Assembly (NCBI GenBank): GCA_963773665.1
Contig: CAVZBZ010000004.1
Span: 62,001-126,000, forward strand
DNA: 64,000 bases
Reading direction: 5' to 3'
Source of the DNA: DATJLY01 sp963773665
GTDB lineage: Bacteria; Pseudomonadota; Alphaproteobacteria; ATCC43930; CGMCC-115725
A program made the translations under genes and the position numbers. Position 1 is the stretch's first letter. Each line of letters begins with the position of its first letter. The notes beneath the pieces are model-generated. The model was not told the origin of the DNA, made no database searches, and worked only from the letters and a program-made list of their open reading frames with translations. This document shows, in pieces, positions 34,861-43,184 of this stretch.

Positions 34861-35471
34861 CGAGGGGACACGCGGTCCTGCGCTGCCGGGAACATCGCTC
34901 GCTCGACGAGGCCGCAGATGATATGGCCCAGCACGATATGCGCCTCCTGGATCCTTTGGGTGTCGTGCGCGGGAACACAGAGGCAAGACTCGCACAGCGC
35001 GCGCATGTCGCCGCCTCCGGAGCCCGTCATCCCGATGGCGATAATTCCCTTGCCATGCGCAGCCGTGAGCGCACGCAAAATATTCTTTGAGCGCCCCGAG
35101 GTCGATATGGCGACGAGCACGTCGCCGCGCGCGCCGAGTCCTTCGACTTGGCGGCTGAACACTTCCTCGAATCCGTAATCGTTGCCGAGCGCGGTTAGAA
35201 CGGAGCTATCCGCCGTTAGGGCGATGGCCGGAAGTGCCGAGCGTTCGCGGCTCAGCCTGCCCACGAGTTCCGCGGCAAGATGCTGCGCGTCGGCGGCACT
35301 GCCGCCGTTACCGGCGAACATGACCTTGTTGCCGCGCGTGAGAGCGGCGGCGCAAATTTCGGCTGACCGTCCGACGCACGCGAGCAGAGCGCTGTCCGCC
35401 AGCAGGCCATTGAGAACAGCGATCGAACTCGCGATCGCAGCTTGCATGAAGCTTTCAGCCGAGGCGTCCAT
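34857..35471 (-). CDS. gmhA: Sedoheptulose 7-phosphate isomerase GmhA
   Basis: About 204 residues of the SIS-domain isomerase that turns sedoheptulose 7-phosphate into heptose 7-phosphate, the first step of nucleotide-heptose synthesis. Motifs: NKVMFAGNGGSAADAQHLAA with the catalytic Glu in ELVGRLSRER, DVLVAISTSGRSKN (phosphate-binding loop) and the metal/catalytic His in IVLGHIICGLVE. I start at ATG 35471, since the upstream GTG at 35495 has no better ribosome-binding site. The gene appears whole while its partner gmhB is broken, so GmhB activity must come from elsewhere or the pathway is lost. Confidence 0.93.
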   Translation of the reverse strand: MDASAESFMQAAIASSIAVLNGLLADSALLACVGRSAEICAAALTRGNKVMFAGNGGSAADAQHLAAELVGRLSRERSALPAIALTADSSVLTALGNDYGFEEVFSRQVEGLGARGDVLVAISTSGRSKNILRALTAAHGKGIIAIGMTGSGGGDMRALCESCLCVPAHDTQRIQEAHIVLGHIICGLVERAMFPAAQDRVSPR

Positions 35472-35609
35472 GATCCCATCGCCTTGCCGGACCACCGTGT
35501 GGCGTCACCCCAGGGCGACCGGCGCAGTTCCTACCGGATGCTCCATTATCCTATGCGGGACGTTGAATTTCCACCGGCGCCGCCGGATCGGCAACGCGAC
35601 CGCAGCAGT

Positions 35610-37022
35610 TTATCGAGCTCCATCCGGGAACACGATCACCCGCACGGTCTGGATGAGCACGATGAGATCAAGCAGCAAGGTGTGGTTCTTCACGTAGTAA
35701 AGATCGTAGGAGAGCTTATTCCGCGCATCCTCGAGCGAGGCTCCATAAGGGTAATTGATCTGTGCCCAGCCCGTGATGCCGGGCTTCACCGCGTGACGCT
35801 CGCTGTAGAACGAGATTTTCTGGGCCAATTGCTCGACGAAATAGGGCCGCTCGGGACGCGGGCCGATGAAACTCATCTCGCCCTTCAACACATTGATGAG
35901 CTGCGGCAGCTCGTCAATTCGGACTTTGCGAATGACGGCGCCGACGCGGGTGACGCGCGGGTCGCGCCGCGCCGCCCATTGCGGGCTCGAATGGCGCTCG
36001 GCGTCCTCGCGCATGCTGCGGAACTTGTAGAGCGTAAAGGGGCGCCCGAAGAGGCCGACCCGCTCTTGCGAATAAATCACACTGCCGCCGTCCGCGAGCT
36101 TGATGGCGAGCGCCGTCAGCAACAGCAGCGGCAGCGTCAGCACCAGCATCGCTGCGCTCACCGCGACGTCGAACAGGCGCTTCACGGTGCGTGCCATCCA
36201 GCTCATGCGGAAGCCGTCGGAAAAGATGAGCCAGCTCGGTTGCAGGGCGTCGAGATCGACCCGCCCGCTCTCGCGTTCGCAGAATGACAGGAACTCGGTG
36301 ATCGTCAGGCCACGCGCCTTGCAGCCGAGCAGCGGGTGGACGGGAAGCCCGCGCCGGTCGTCGGTCGCCACGACGATCTCGGTCGCGCCGCAGTGCTGGG
36401 CGAAGCGGTAGAGCGCCTCGGCATCGAACGAGTCGCTGAGCGCCACCGCACAATCTTCGATGCGGCGCGAATCGTTGGGCGCGGCGATGAAGGCCGCCGG
36501 AATGAAATGCCCGCCGCCCGCCCGCTCGGCCAGCTGCTTGATGCGGCTCGCCCGGTCGCCGGCGCCAATCACCACGACGCGGCGCATCAGCGCGCGCGAA
36601 TCGGCGAGCAGCAGAAACAGGGCGCGGGTGATGAGGAGGCAGGCGAAAAGTGCGAGGATCGCCTTCAGATACCATCCGGACCAGAGCGGCGCCGCCGGCC
36701 ACACCAAATTGCGGTAGAGGAAGCTCGCGACCAGGATCACCGGGAACTCGAGCGCGAGCACCAGCACGATCCGCGCCAACATGGCGCGATAGTCAACGAA
36801 GGCTTCGTAGTTATAGAGCCCGACCGCGACCATCGTGATGATGGTGAGGGCGGCCAGCACCACCGAGAACTGGGCCGACAGCCCGGCCGGCGCGCCGGTC
36901 TCGATGAGATAGCCGTTGGTGGGAGCCACGAACAGGTAAAACGCCAGCGACACGGCGAGGACTTCGCTCAACAGGAGCGCGAGGGTGCGGACGGGCACGT
37001 AAAGCCCCCGGACTCTTAACAT
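35610..37022 (-). CDS. Initiating sugar-phosphate transferase, XrtA/PEP-CTERM type (TIGR03013-like)
   Basis: A 470-residue polyisoprenyl-phosphate hexose-1-phosphate transferase. Four or five N-terminal helices (residues 10-140) precede a Rossmann-like domain (RRVVVIGAGDRASRI, about 150-260), a re-entrant helix near 285-305 and the bacterial sugar transferase domain. The latter has SQERVGLFGRPFTLYKFRSM, DELPQLINVLKGEMSFIGP and KPGITGWAQINYPYG. The opening MLRVRGLYVPVRT and domain order match the PEP-CTERM-linked EpsB/WcaJ group. It loads the first sugar onto undecaprenyl phosphate and so commits the repeat unit. It diverges from the next gene over a 337-bp AT-rich gap. Confidence 0.92.
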   Translation of the reverse strand: MLRVRGLYVPVRTLALLLSEVLAVSLAFYLFVAPTNGYLIETGAPAGLSAQFSVVLAALTIITMVAVGLYNYEAFVDYRAMLARIVLVLALEFPVILVASFLYRNLVWPAAPLWSGWYLKAILALFACLLITRALFLLLADSRALMRRVVVIGAGDRASRIKQLAERAGGGHFIPAAFIAAPNDSRRIEDCAVALSDSFDAEALYRFAQHCGATEIVVATDDRRGLPVHPLLGCKARGLTITEFLSFCERESGRVDLDALQPSWLIFSDGFRMSWMARTVKRLFDVAVSAAMLVLTLPLLLLTALAIKLADGGSVIYSQERVGLFGRPFTLYKFRSMREDAERHSSPQWAARRDPRVTRVGAVIRKVRIDELPQLINVLKGEMSFIGPRPERPYFVEQLAQKISFYSERHAVKPGITGWAQINYPYGASLEDARNKLSYDLYYVKNHTLLLDLIVLIQTVRVIVFPDGAR

Positions 37023-37178
37023 TGCCTACCCCACGGCGGTGCCCATTTTGTCCCCAATGGGTCATGCGCCGCCAAAATGTTCTTCAATTTAGTTTGTGGA
37101 GTTTTTATATCATAATCAGTTTAGCGGGCCAAGCCAAAATTCAACTGTTCGCAAATCCTTATCATGAACGATGGGGGA

Positions 37179-37193
37179 ACATTACCTTAATGT
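37179..37193. promoter_or_regulatory. AT-rich palindrome in divergent promoter region
   Basis: ACATTA-CCT-TAATGT, a perfect 6-bp inverted repeat with a 3-bp spacer. It lies in the AT-rich stretch (about 37060-37350) between the initiating transferase and the membrane coiled-coil gene. It has the same layout as the palindrome at 3566-3582. I searched the gap for a -24/-12 sigma-54 promoter and found none that convinces. Confidence 0.35.
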
Positions 37194-37476
37194 GACTGTA
37201 AGGAATCGGCGTTAATATTTGTTAAGGTCTTGGATTGCGATATGGAATCCTTAGAACTTCTGAACGTCGCTATATTAAGATTAACAGCGTGACGGCAGAT
37301 CTTGTCGTTCGCGCCGGCCGCAAGCCGGTATTTTTCCGTGAATAACCGGGTTCTATCCTGTGAATTCGGCGTGGATAACCTGTCCTGTCGATGCCTGGCA
37401 TGAGCGACATTGGGGTGCAACGGTCGCCACCGGATTATGCTACCGTGATAGTGGATCATCTGGCTGGCCCGTATTC

Positions 37477-38679
37477 GTGAAGCTCTCGTTGATCATTGGC
37501 GCAAGCCTCGGCGCCGCCTTGGCGGCGACCGCCGCTGTAACCGGCGCGATCGCGCATGCCGCTCCATCGTCACTGGCGAATGCCCTTTCTCTCACCCTTG
37601 CGGCAGCGGGAGGCCCTGGCGTTCTTTGCCTCGTCCTCTACTCGGTATTCTCCGCAGCACTGACTGCGGCCACCGCCGTCTATGATTTGCTGAGCATGCA
37701 GAGCCGGCTTGCAGAGGGGGGTGAGGCCAAGCTCCGACTGCCTGAAGCTTGGCATACCGCGCTTGCGGGCACGGCGTTTGCGACGCTTGCCGGGGCGATC
37801 GCCCGCGATGACTTCGCGATCATGCCGTTCGTGGTATCACGGATCGTGCGATCCGACGTTTGGCGCATCTTCTCGAGGCGTTTGATGGCAGCGCAGGCGG
37901 TGACGCTTGCGCTCGCCGCAGCCGCGCTCGTCCTTGCGCCCGGCCTGACTGCCACGCCTCCAGTCAGGATCGATGCCGCATTGCGCATCGACGCGTTTGC
38001 TGCCTGCCTGTTGTTCGCCGGCACGGTCGTCGCTTGGCTGCTCATCGAGCGCGCCATCGACCGGCTGGTGCTCACAGTGACCGAACTCATCGCCACATCG
38101 GAGGCGCCTAAGGAGACATTGCCGCTCCCTTCGCCGACGGCAAGCATTGCCGCGACCGGGGCAGCGCAAAGCGATAAGTTTGTCGCGGCGGTCAACCGTC
38201 TCGCGCACTTGATCGATGCTCTGAATACGCGTCAGAGCGGCATCGTCGATAAAATCTCGCAAGCCTTGGCAGTCCGGATCGACGCGATCACGCGCGCGGC
38301 CGAGCGCGCCGAGACAGCCGCAGCAGATACGGTCGAAACACTCCGTGCGGCGCTCACCGAGCTTGCAGCAAAGATCGAAAACCTAGCCGAGCCGGTCGCT
38401 GAGCACATGAAGCTCACCATCGCTACCGAGACTCGCTCCTCTGAGGTTCAGCTGCGCCAGAAAGAGATCGTGGACGCCATGGTCGAGCGCTGGGGCGAGC
38501 TCGCGGACGCCTTGCAGACAATGGGCACCGGTCTCGGGGATCTTGCCGCCGCGGTGCGGCTCGAAGAACAAGCGCGGCTGCCGGTTGCCGCGCCTTCGGC
38601 TGAACAGCGCACGGAACTCGGCGAGGAACTTCGGGAGCTTCTCGACGAGATGTCGGATTCGGGCGAGGTCCGCGACTGA
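37477..38679 (+). CDS. Membrane protein with coiled-coil C-terminal half, function unknown
   Basis: About 400 residues from the in-frame GTG at 37477 (VKLSLIIGASLGAALAATAA), which I prefer to the upstream GTG at 37360 because a membrane helix begins at once there. Helices follow near SLTLAAAGGPGVLCLVLYSV, AQAVTLALAAAALVLAPGL and FAACLLFAGTVVAWLLIE. The C-terminal half (from about nt 38150) is a long Ala/Glu/Arg-rich coiled coil: QALAVRIDAITRAAERAETA, LRAALTELAAKIENLAEPVA and LGEELRELLDEMSD. The layout recalls MotA/ExbB-like or chemoreceptor-like signalling proteins, but no domain is recognised. Confidence 0.6.
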   Translation: MKLSLIIGASLGAALAATAAVTGAIAHAAPSSLANALSLTLAAAGGPGVLCLVLYSVFSAALTAATAVYDLLSMQSRLAEGGEAKLRLPEAWHTALAGTAFATLAGAIARDDFAIMPFVVSRIVRSDVWRIFSRRLMAAQAVTLALAAAALVLAPGLTATPPVRIDAALRIDAFAACLLFAGTVVAWLLIERAIDRLVLTVTELIATSEAPKETLPLPSPTASIAATGAAQSDKFVAAVNRLAHLIDALNTRQSGIVDKISQALAVRIDAITRAAERAETAAADTVETLRAALTELAAKIENLAEPVAEHMKLTIATETRSSEVQLRQKEIVDAMVERWGELADALQTMGTGLGDLAAAVRLEEQARLPVAAPSAEQRTELGEELRELLDEMSDSGEVRD

Positions 38680-38690
38680 TCGCGACCGGA

Positions 38691-38846
38691 TCAGCCACTG
38701 AACCGCAGGGCCAGGGACAGCACGACAATCCAAAGAAAAAGGCTGATGCCAAAGATCGTTAAGACACATGTCCTAACCGGCAGCCGCTCGCTCGATGGGG
38801 CCGCATTCCGACCGACGAACGAGGAGGCGCGCTTAGCGTGTGCCAT
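38691..38846 (-). CDS. Small single-helix membrane protein (51 residues)
   Basis: ATG at 38846 to TGA at 38691. The product has a basic N-terminal half (MAHAKRASSFVGRNAAPSSE) and one hydrophobic helix (CVLTIFGISLFLWIVVLSLA) near the C-terminus. It lies between the coiled-coil gene, which it meets tail to tail 11 bp apart, and the dehydrogenase, which is downstream on the same strand in the direction away from it. No strong ribosome-binding site is visible. Small single-helix partners are common in polysaccharide loci, but no function can be given. Confidence 0.42.
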   Translation of the reverse strand: MAHAKRASSFVGRNAAPSSERLPVRTCVLTIFGISLFLWIVVLSLALRFSG

Positions 38847-38894
38847 GGCTAGGCCGGTAAATCGCACGGCCGGCCAAATGGTTCCATCAACTCG

Positions 38895-40181
38895 TCAAAG
38901 CGCCCAGTAATGTAAGCCCGGCGGAACCGCTGCGCGCGCGATCGACGATTTCACGTCCAGCACCACCCCACCTTCGCACAACATGGCGAGCACATACCCA
39001 TCGCCCCGCTCCTTGATGCGGCGATGGGGCACGGCATAGACGAGCCCGTCGAGATTCTTGAACTCTTCGGCGCCGACGAGAGCGACGCCGCACTCCTCCA
39101 GCGCCTCCCCCGGATCGCCCATCGGATCGTGCACCATGGGAAGGATGCCAAAGCCCCGCAGTTCCGCAATGATGTCCGGCACGCGGCTGTTGCGAAGGTC
39201 AGGCACATCCTCTTTGAAGGTGAGGCCGAGAATGCCGATCCGCGCATCTTTGATGGGACGCCCGGCAGCAATCAGCAGCTTTATCAGCCGCTGGGCGACA
39301 AAGGCGCCCATGCCATCATTGATCCGGCGGCCCGACAGGATGACCTGCGGATAGTATCCCACGGCCTCGGCCCGGGCCGTGAGATAATAGGGATCGACGC
39401 CGATGCAATGGCCGCCGACGAGCCCGGGGGTGAAGGGCAGAAAATTCCACTTCGTGCCGGCCGCCTTCAGAACCTCGCTCGTCGGGATGCCGAGCCGATC
39501 GAAGATGATCGCGAGCTCGTTCATGAGCGCAATGTTGAGGTCGCGCTGCGTGTTCTCGATCACCTTGGCGGCCTCGGCTACCTCGATACTCCCGGCACGG
39601 TGCACGCCCGCGGGAACGATAGCCTCATACACGGCAGCGACGCGCTCCAACGTTTCTGCATCTTCGCCCGACACGACCTTGGTTATGGTCTCAAGACGAT
39701 GCACCTGGTCGCCCGGATTGATTCGTTCCGGCGAATAGCCGAGCTTGAAGTCAATTCCCTGCCGCAGCCCGGATTCGGCGGCAATGCGCGGACCGCAAAT
39801 ATCGCGCGTGAGCCCGGGAAAGACCGTCAACTCGAAGATGATGACCGAGCCCTTGCGAAGCACGCGCCCAAGCGTGTTACAGGCGCCGATGATCGGGCGA
39901 AGATCGGGGCGGCGCTCGCGATCGATCGGGGTCGGCACCGTGATGATGAAAACGCTCGCTTCGGCAATGTCCTCCGCGCGGGCAGTGAGGTGGAGCTTCG
40001 TGGACTTGAGCTCGTCCTGCGATGCCTCGCGCGTCCGGTCGTACCCCTCGCGGAGTTCGCGGACGCGACGTTCGGAAATATCGAAGCCCCACACCGGCGC
40101 GAATTTCTTCGCCAGCGCCAGGGCCACGGGAAGTCCGACATATCCGAGGCCCATGACGGCAAATCCGCGTTCGCTTGCCAT
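38895..40181 (-). CDS. Nucleotide-sugar 6-dehydrogenase (TviB/WbpA-like)
   Basis: A 428-residue UDP-sugar dehydrogenase. It has an NAD-binding start (FAVMGLGYVGLPVALALAKK), FDISERRVRELREGYDRT, the TVPTPIDRERRPDL block, the substrate-domain KVIENTQRDLNIALMNELA and the catalytic Cys in GLVGGHCIGVDPYYL near residue 265. Asn-Thr-Gln-Arg and the GGHCIGVDPYYL form favour UDP-GlcNAc 6-dehydrogenase over UDP-glucose dehydrogenase, so the product would be UDP-GlcNAcA. The epimerase 9 bp upstream is the partner. The acidic sugar could be the target of amidation by the asnB-type enzymes. Confidence 0.9.
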   Translation of the reverse strand: MASERGFAVMGLGYVGLPVALALAKKFAPVWGFDISERRVRELREGYDRTREASQDELKSTKLHLTARAEDIAEASVFIITVPTPIDRERRPDLRPIIGACNTLGRVLRKGSVIIFELTVFPGLTRDICGPRIAAESGLRQGIDFKLGYSPERINPGDQVHRLETITKVVSGEDAETLERVAAVYEAIVPAGVHRAGSIEVAEAAKVIENTQRDLNIALMNELAIIFDRLGIPTSEVLKAAGTKWNFLPFTPGLVGGHCIGVDPYYLTARAEAVGYYPQVILSGRRINDGMGAFVAQRLIKLLIAAGRPIKDARIGILGLTFKEDVPDLRNSRVPDIIAELRGFGILPMVHDPMGDPGEALEECGVALVGAEEFKNLDGLVYAVPHRRIKERGDGYVLAMLCEGGVVLDVKSSIARAAVPPGLHYWAL

Positions 40182-40190
40182 TCTGCCCTC

Positions 40191-41165
40191 TCAGGAAATC
40201 CTGTGGTAGCTCTTGTACCATGCGATGAAGCGCGGAATCCCGATCTCGAGCGGCGTTTTCGGCTCGAATCCGAGATCACGCCGCGCATCATCGATGTCGG
40301 CGAAGCTTTCCTCGACATCGCCCGGCTGCATCGGCATCAGGCGCTTCTCCGCCTTGCTGCCGAGCGCTTCCTCGAGCAATTCGACAAATCGCAGGAGCTT
40401 CACCGGCCGATGGTTGCCGAGATTGTAGAGTGCATGGCGCGCTCCGGCGGGCGGTCCCCGATCAAGGGCTGCGAGCGTGCCGGAGACGATATCATCGATG
40501 AAGGTGAAATCGCGCGCCATGCGACCCTCGTTGAAGACCTGGATCGGCCTTCCGGCGAGGATCGCGTCGGTGAAGATATAGGCCGCCATGTCGGGCCGTC
40601 CCCAGGGCCCGTAGACGGTAAAGAACCGGAGCCCGACCGATCTGATGCCAAACAGGTGCGCATAGGCAACCGCGGCAAGCTCGGCGGACCGCTTCGTTGC
40701 GGCATAGAGTGAGACCGGATCGTCGACCCGGTCCGCGACCGAGAAGGGCTGCTTCCTATTGCCGCCATAGACCGAGGAGGAGCTCGCGTAGACGAGGCAC
40801 TCGAGACGCGAGAGACGCCGTGCCGCCTCGAGGATCACGATCTGACCCATGACATTCGCCTGCACATAGACATAGGGATCGATCAGCGAATGCCGAACGC
40901 CTGCCTGTGCGGCGAGATGGACGATGGCGGTTGCATCGGCGTGCCGTTCGAAGACACGGGCCACAGCTTCGCGGTCGGCGACGTCGATCGCCTCGAATGT
41001 GAAGCCGGGAAAACGCGCGAGCTCGGCCAAGCGCGCGCGCTTCAGTGCAACCGAGTAATAGCTGTTAAGGTTATCGAGACCGCAAACGGCCTCGCCGCGC
41101 GCGATCAGCGCTTTCGTCACGTGAAAGCCGATGAAGCCGGCCGCGCCGGTAACGATGACGCTCAT
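40191..41165 (-). CDS. NAD-dependent nucleotide-sugar epimerase (uronate 4-epimerase type)
   Basis: About 324 residues from ATG 41165; the frame continues upstream, but MSVIVTGAAGFIGFHVTKAL is the natural start of the Rossmann fold. The SDR catalytic motifs are YASSSSVYGG and the Tyr-x-x-x-Lys SLYAATKRS. The segment GLDNLNSYYSVALKRARLAE is typical of the CapI/LpsL group that makes UDP-galacturonate from UDP-glucuronate. With a GlcNAc-type dehydrogenase as neighbour it may instead make UDP-GalNAcA, and sequence alone does not decide. It is transcribed just ahead of the dehydrogenase (9-bp gap). Confidence 0.88.
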   Translation of the reverse strand: MSVIVTGAAGFIGFHVTKALIARGEAVCGLDNLNSYYSVALKRARLAELARFPGFTFEAIDVADREAVARVFERHADATAIVHLAAQAGVRHSLIDPYVYVQANVMGQIVILEAARRLSRLECLVYASSSSVYGGNRKQPFSVADRVDDPVSLYAATKRSAELAAVAYAHLFGIRSVGLRFFTVYGPWGRPDMAAYIFTDAILAGRPIQVFNEGRMARDFTFIDDIVSGTLAALDRGPPAGARHALYNLGNHRPVKLLRFVELLEEALGSKAEKRLMPMQPGDVEESFADIDDARRDLGFEPKTPLEIGIPRFIAWYKSYHRIS

Positions 41166-41340
41166 CGAGTTCGTGCGTTGCAGCATCGGGAATGGGTTAA
41201 GGCGCGAACTGCTTATCTTGCATGGAATATCAGGCCCACAGTGAGAAATTCGCACCGCAGTGTCAAGGAAAACAAAGCGGGTTTTCCGTGAGTTCACGCG
41301 CCGCCTGTGCCATAGTTGTTAAGTCAACGGCAAGAGATCC

Positions 41341-42414
41341 ATGCGCGAGGCAGTTGATAAGGTGTGCGGCGACGAACCCGCGCCGGCCGAAGTCCGTCCA
41401 CTCGCCGAGGCTGAGGAACCCGCGTGGGAAGCGTTCATCGATGCGGCGCCCGATGCCACGTTCTTTCACCGGCTCGCCTGGCGCCGCGTGGTGGCGCGGG
41501 GGCTCGGCCATTCGAGTCGTTATCTCTGCGCCTGGCGCGGCGGAAGGCTCGCGGGCGTGCTGCCGCTGACGCATGTGCGCTCCAGGATGTTCGGCACGGC
41601 GCTTCTGTCGGTGGGGTTTGCCGTCTATGGCGGCATCGTCGCGGCCGATTCCGCGGCTGCCCGCGCGCTCGCCGACGAGGCGATCCGGCTCGGCCGCGAT
41701 CTTGCGGTCGATTACGTCGAGCTCCGGCACATGGCGCCGAGCGGTTTGGGGTGGCAGCAAAAACCCGATCTCTATGTCACGTTCAGCCGCACTCTCGCGT
41801 CGTCGGGCGAGGCCAATCTCAAAGCCATCCCGCGCAAGAAGCGCGCGGATCTGCGCAAGGCGCTCGACGACAAGCGGCTCAAGGTCGAGGTCGGCGGCGA
41901 TTTCGATGCGTTCTATCGCGTCTATGCCAAGAGCCTGCACAATCTCGGCACGCCGGTGCTGCCGCGCCGCTTCTATCGCGCCATTCTCGAGGAGTTCGGA
42001 CCGGCGGCGGAGCTGTCTTGCGTGCACGGACCGAACGGGCCGGTCGCCGCGCTCATGACGTTCTACTTCAAGGACCGCACCATGCCATACTACGGCGGCG
42101 CCACGCCCGAGGCGCGGCCGCTCCACGCCTACGATCTGCTGTACTGGCGCGCGATGGAGCGCGCGGTGGCGAAGAACGCGCCGATCTTCGATTTCGGCCG
42201 CAGCAAGCGCGGCACCGGCTCCTACGACTACAAGACCTATTGGGGCTTTTCCCCCGAGCCGCTCCACTATGAATGCCAGCTCGTCACGAAGGCGGAATTG
42301 CCGGAAATCAATCCGCTCAATCCCAAGTACCGGCTGATGATCGCGACGTGGCAGCGCCTGCCGCTCGCCGTCGCCAATGCGGTGGGGCCCTTGGTTGCAC
42401 GGCAGATCGGATGA
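41341..42414 (+). CDS. FemAB-related protein, PEP-CTERM system-associated (TIGR03019 type)
   Basis: A 357-residue two-lobed GNAT-like protein. Matches to the family include AWEAFIDAAPDATFFHRLAW, FAVYGGIVAADSAAARALAD, VDYVELRHMAPSG, IPRKKRADLRKALDDKRLKV and FDFGRSKRGTGSYDYKTYWG with YECQLV after it. These proteins are steady members of XrtA loci and are thought to transfer an acyl or aminoacyl group in glycan or envelope assembly. Its stop overlaps the cysQ start (ATGA), so the two are coupled. A second FemAB-like gene is at 15954-16919. Confidence 0.9.
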   Translation: MREAVDKVCGDEPAPAEVRPLAEAEEPAWEAFIDAAPDATFFHRLAWRRVVARGLGHSSRYLCAWRGGRLAGVLPLTHVRSRMFGTALLSVGFAVYGGIVAADSAAARALADEAIRLGRDLAVDYVELRHMAPSGLGWQQKPDLYVTFSRTLASSGEANLKAIPRKKRADLRKALDDKRLKVEVGGDFDAFYRVYAKSLHNLGTPVLPRRFYRAILEEFGPAAELSCVHGPNGPVAALMTFYFKDRTMPYYGGATPEARPLHAYDLLYWRAMERAVAKNAPIFDFGRSKRGTGSYDYKTYWGFSPEPLHYECQLVTKAELPEINPLNPKYRLMIATWQRLPLAVANAVGPLVARQIG

Positions 42415-43184
42415 GCGCGGATCGCCGTGCGCTCCTGGCGCTTGCCTGCCGCGCCGCGCGCGAGGCTTCGCTCGCGATCCTCGAGATCTATGGCAGCGAG
42501 TTCACGGTGCGGCAGAAGGACGACCGCACGCCGGTGACGCTCGCCGACGAGCGCGCCGAGGCGATCATTCTGGCGCGGCTGCGCGCGGAGGCGCCCGAGA
42601 TCCCGGTGATCGCCGAGGAAGAGACCGCCGCGCAAGGCGCGGGCGCCGCGCCTCAGCGCTTCTGGCTCGTCGATCCGCTCGACGGAACCCGCGAGTTCAT
42701 CCGGAGGAACGGCGAGTTCACCGTCAATATTGGGCTCGTCGAGAACCGCCGGCCGGTGCTCGGCGTCGTGCTTCTGCCGGTGCAGGGCGTGCTCTATGCC
42801 GCGTGCGGCCCCGGCACCGCGACGCGCCAGGCGGGCGACGCGCCGCCGGTCGCGATCGCCGCGCGCCGCGCGCCGCCAACCGGCGCCGTCGTGGCGCACA
42901 GCCGCTCGCACGCCGACGAGCGGCGCATCGCCGCCTATGTCGCGACGCTGCCGAATGCTTCGCGCCGCGTCATGGGAAGTTCCGCCAAGTTCTGCCTGCT
43001 GGCAGCAGGCGAGGCGGACTACTACCCGCGCTTCGGCACGACGATGGAATGGGACACGGCGGCGGGCCAGGCGGTGCTCGAGGCGGCGGGCGGCCGGGTG
43101 CTGACGCTCGAAGGGGCGCCGCTCGCCTACGGCAAGCCCGATTTCCGCAATCCCGACTTCATCGCGACGGGGGCCGCGGACTAG
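42411..43184 (+). CDS. cysQ: 3'(2'),5'-bisphosphate nucleotidase CysQ
   Basis: A 257-residue inositol-monophosphatase-fold enzyme. Metal sites are the Glu cluster in VIAEEETAAQ, WLVDPLDGTREFIRRNGEFT and the late FGTTMEWDTAAGQAV. KDDRTPVTLADERAE is the CysQ-type N-terminal motif. It hydrolyses PAP, the by-product of PAPS-dependent sulfation, to AMP. I start it at ATG 42411, which overlaps the FemAB stop, and not at the longer in-frame start upstream. In this window the sulfotransferase at 27.6 kb is the natural source of PAP, which links CysQ to sulfated polysaccharide. Confidence 0.92.
   Translation: MSADRRALLALACRAAREASLAILEIYGSEFTVRQKDDRTPVTLADERAEAIILARLRAEAPEIPVIAEEETAAQGAGAAPQRFWLVDPLDGTREFIRRNGEFTVNIGLVENRRPVLGVVLLPVQGVLYAACGPGTATRQAGDAPPVAIAARRAPPTGAVVAHSRSHADERRIAAYVATLPNASRRVMGSSAKFCLLAAGEADYYPRFGTTMEWDTAAGQAVLEAAGGRVLTLEGAPLAYGKPDFRNPDFIATGAAD

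Noticed and set aside
37023..37359. Sigma-54 (-24/-12) promoter for PrsR
   Set aside because: No TGGC...GC pair with the right 10-bp spacing was found in this gap or just upstream of prsK.
39024..40712. A 562-codon plus-strand frame
   Set aside because: It lies antisense to the nucleotide-sugar dehydrogenase and the epimerase, whose catalytic motifs are unmistakable.
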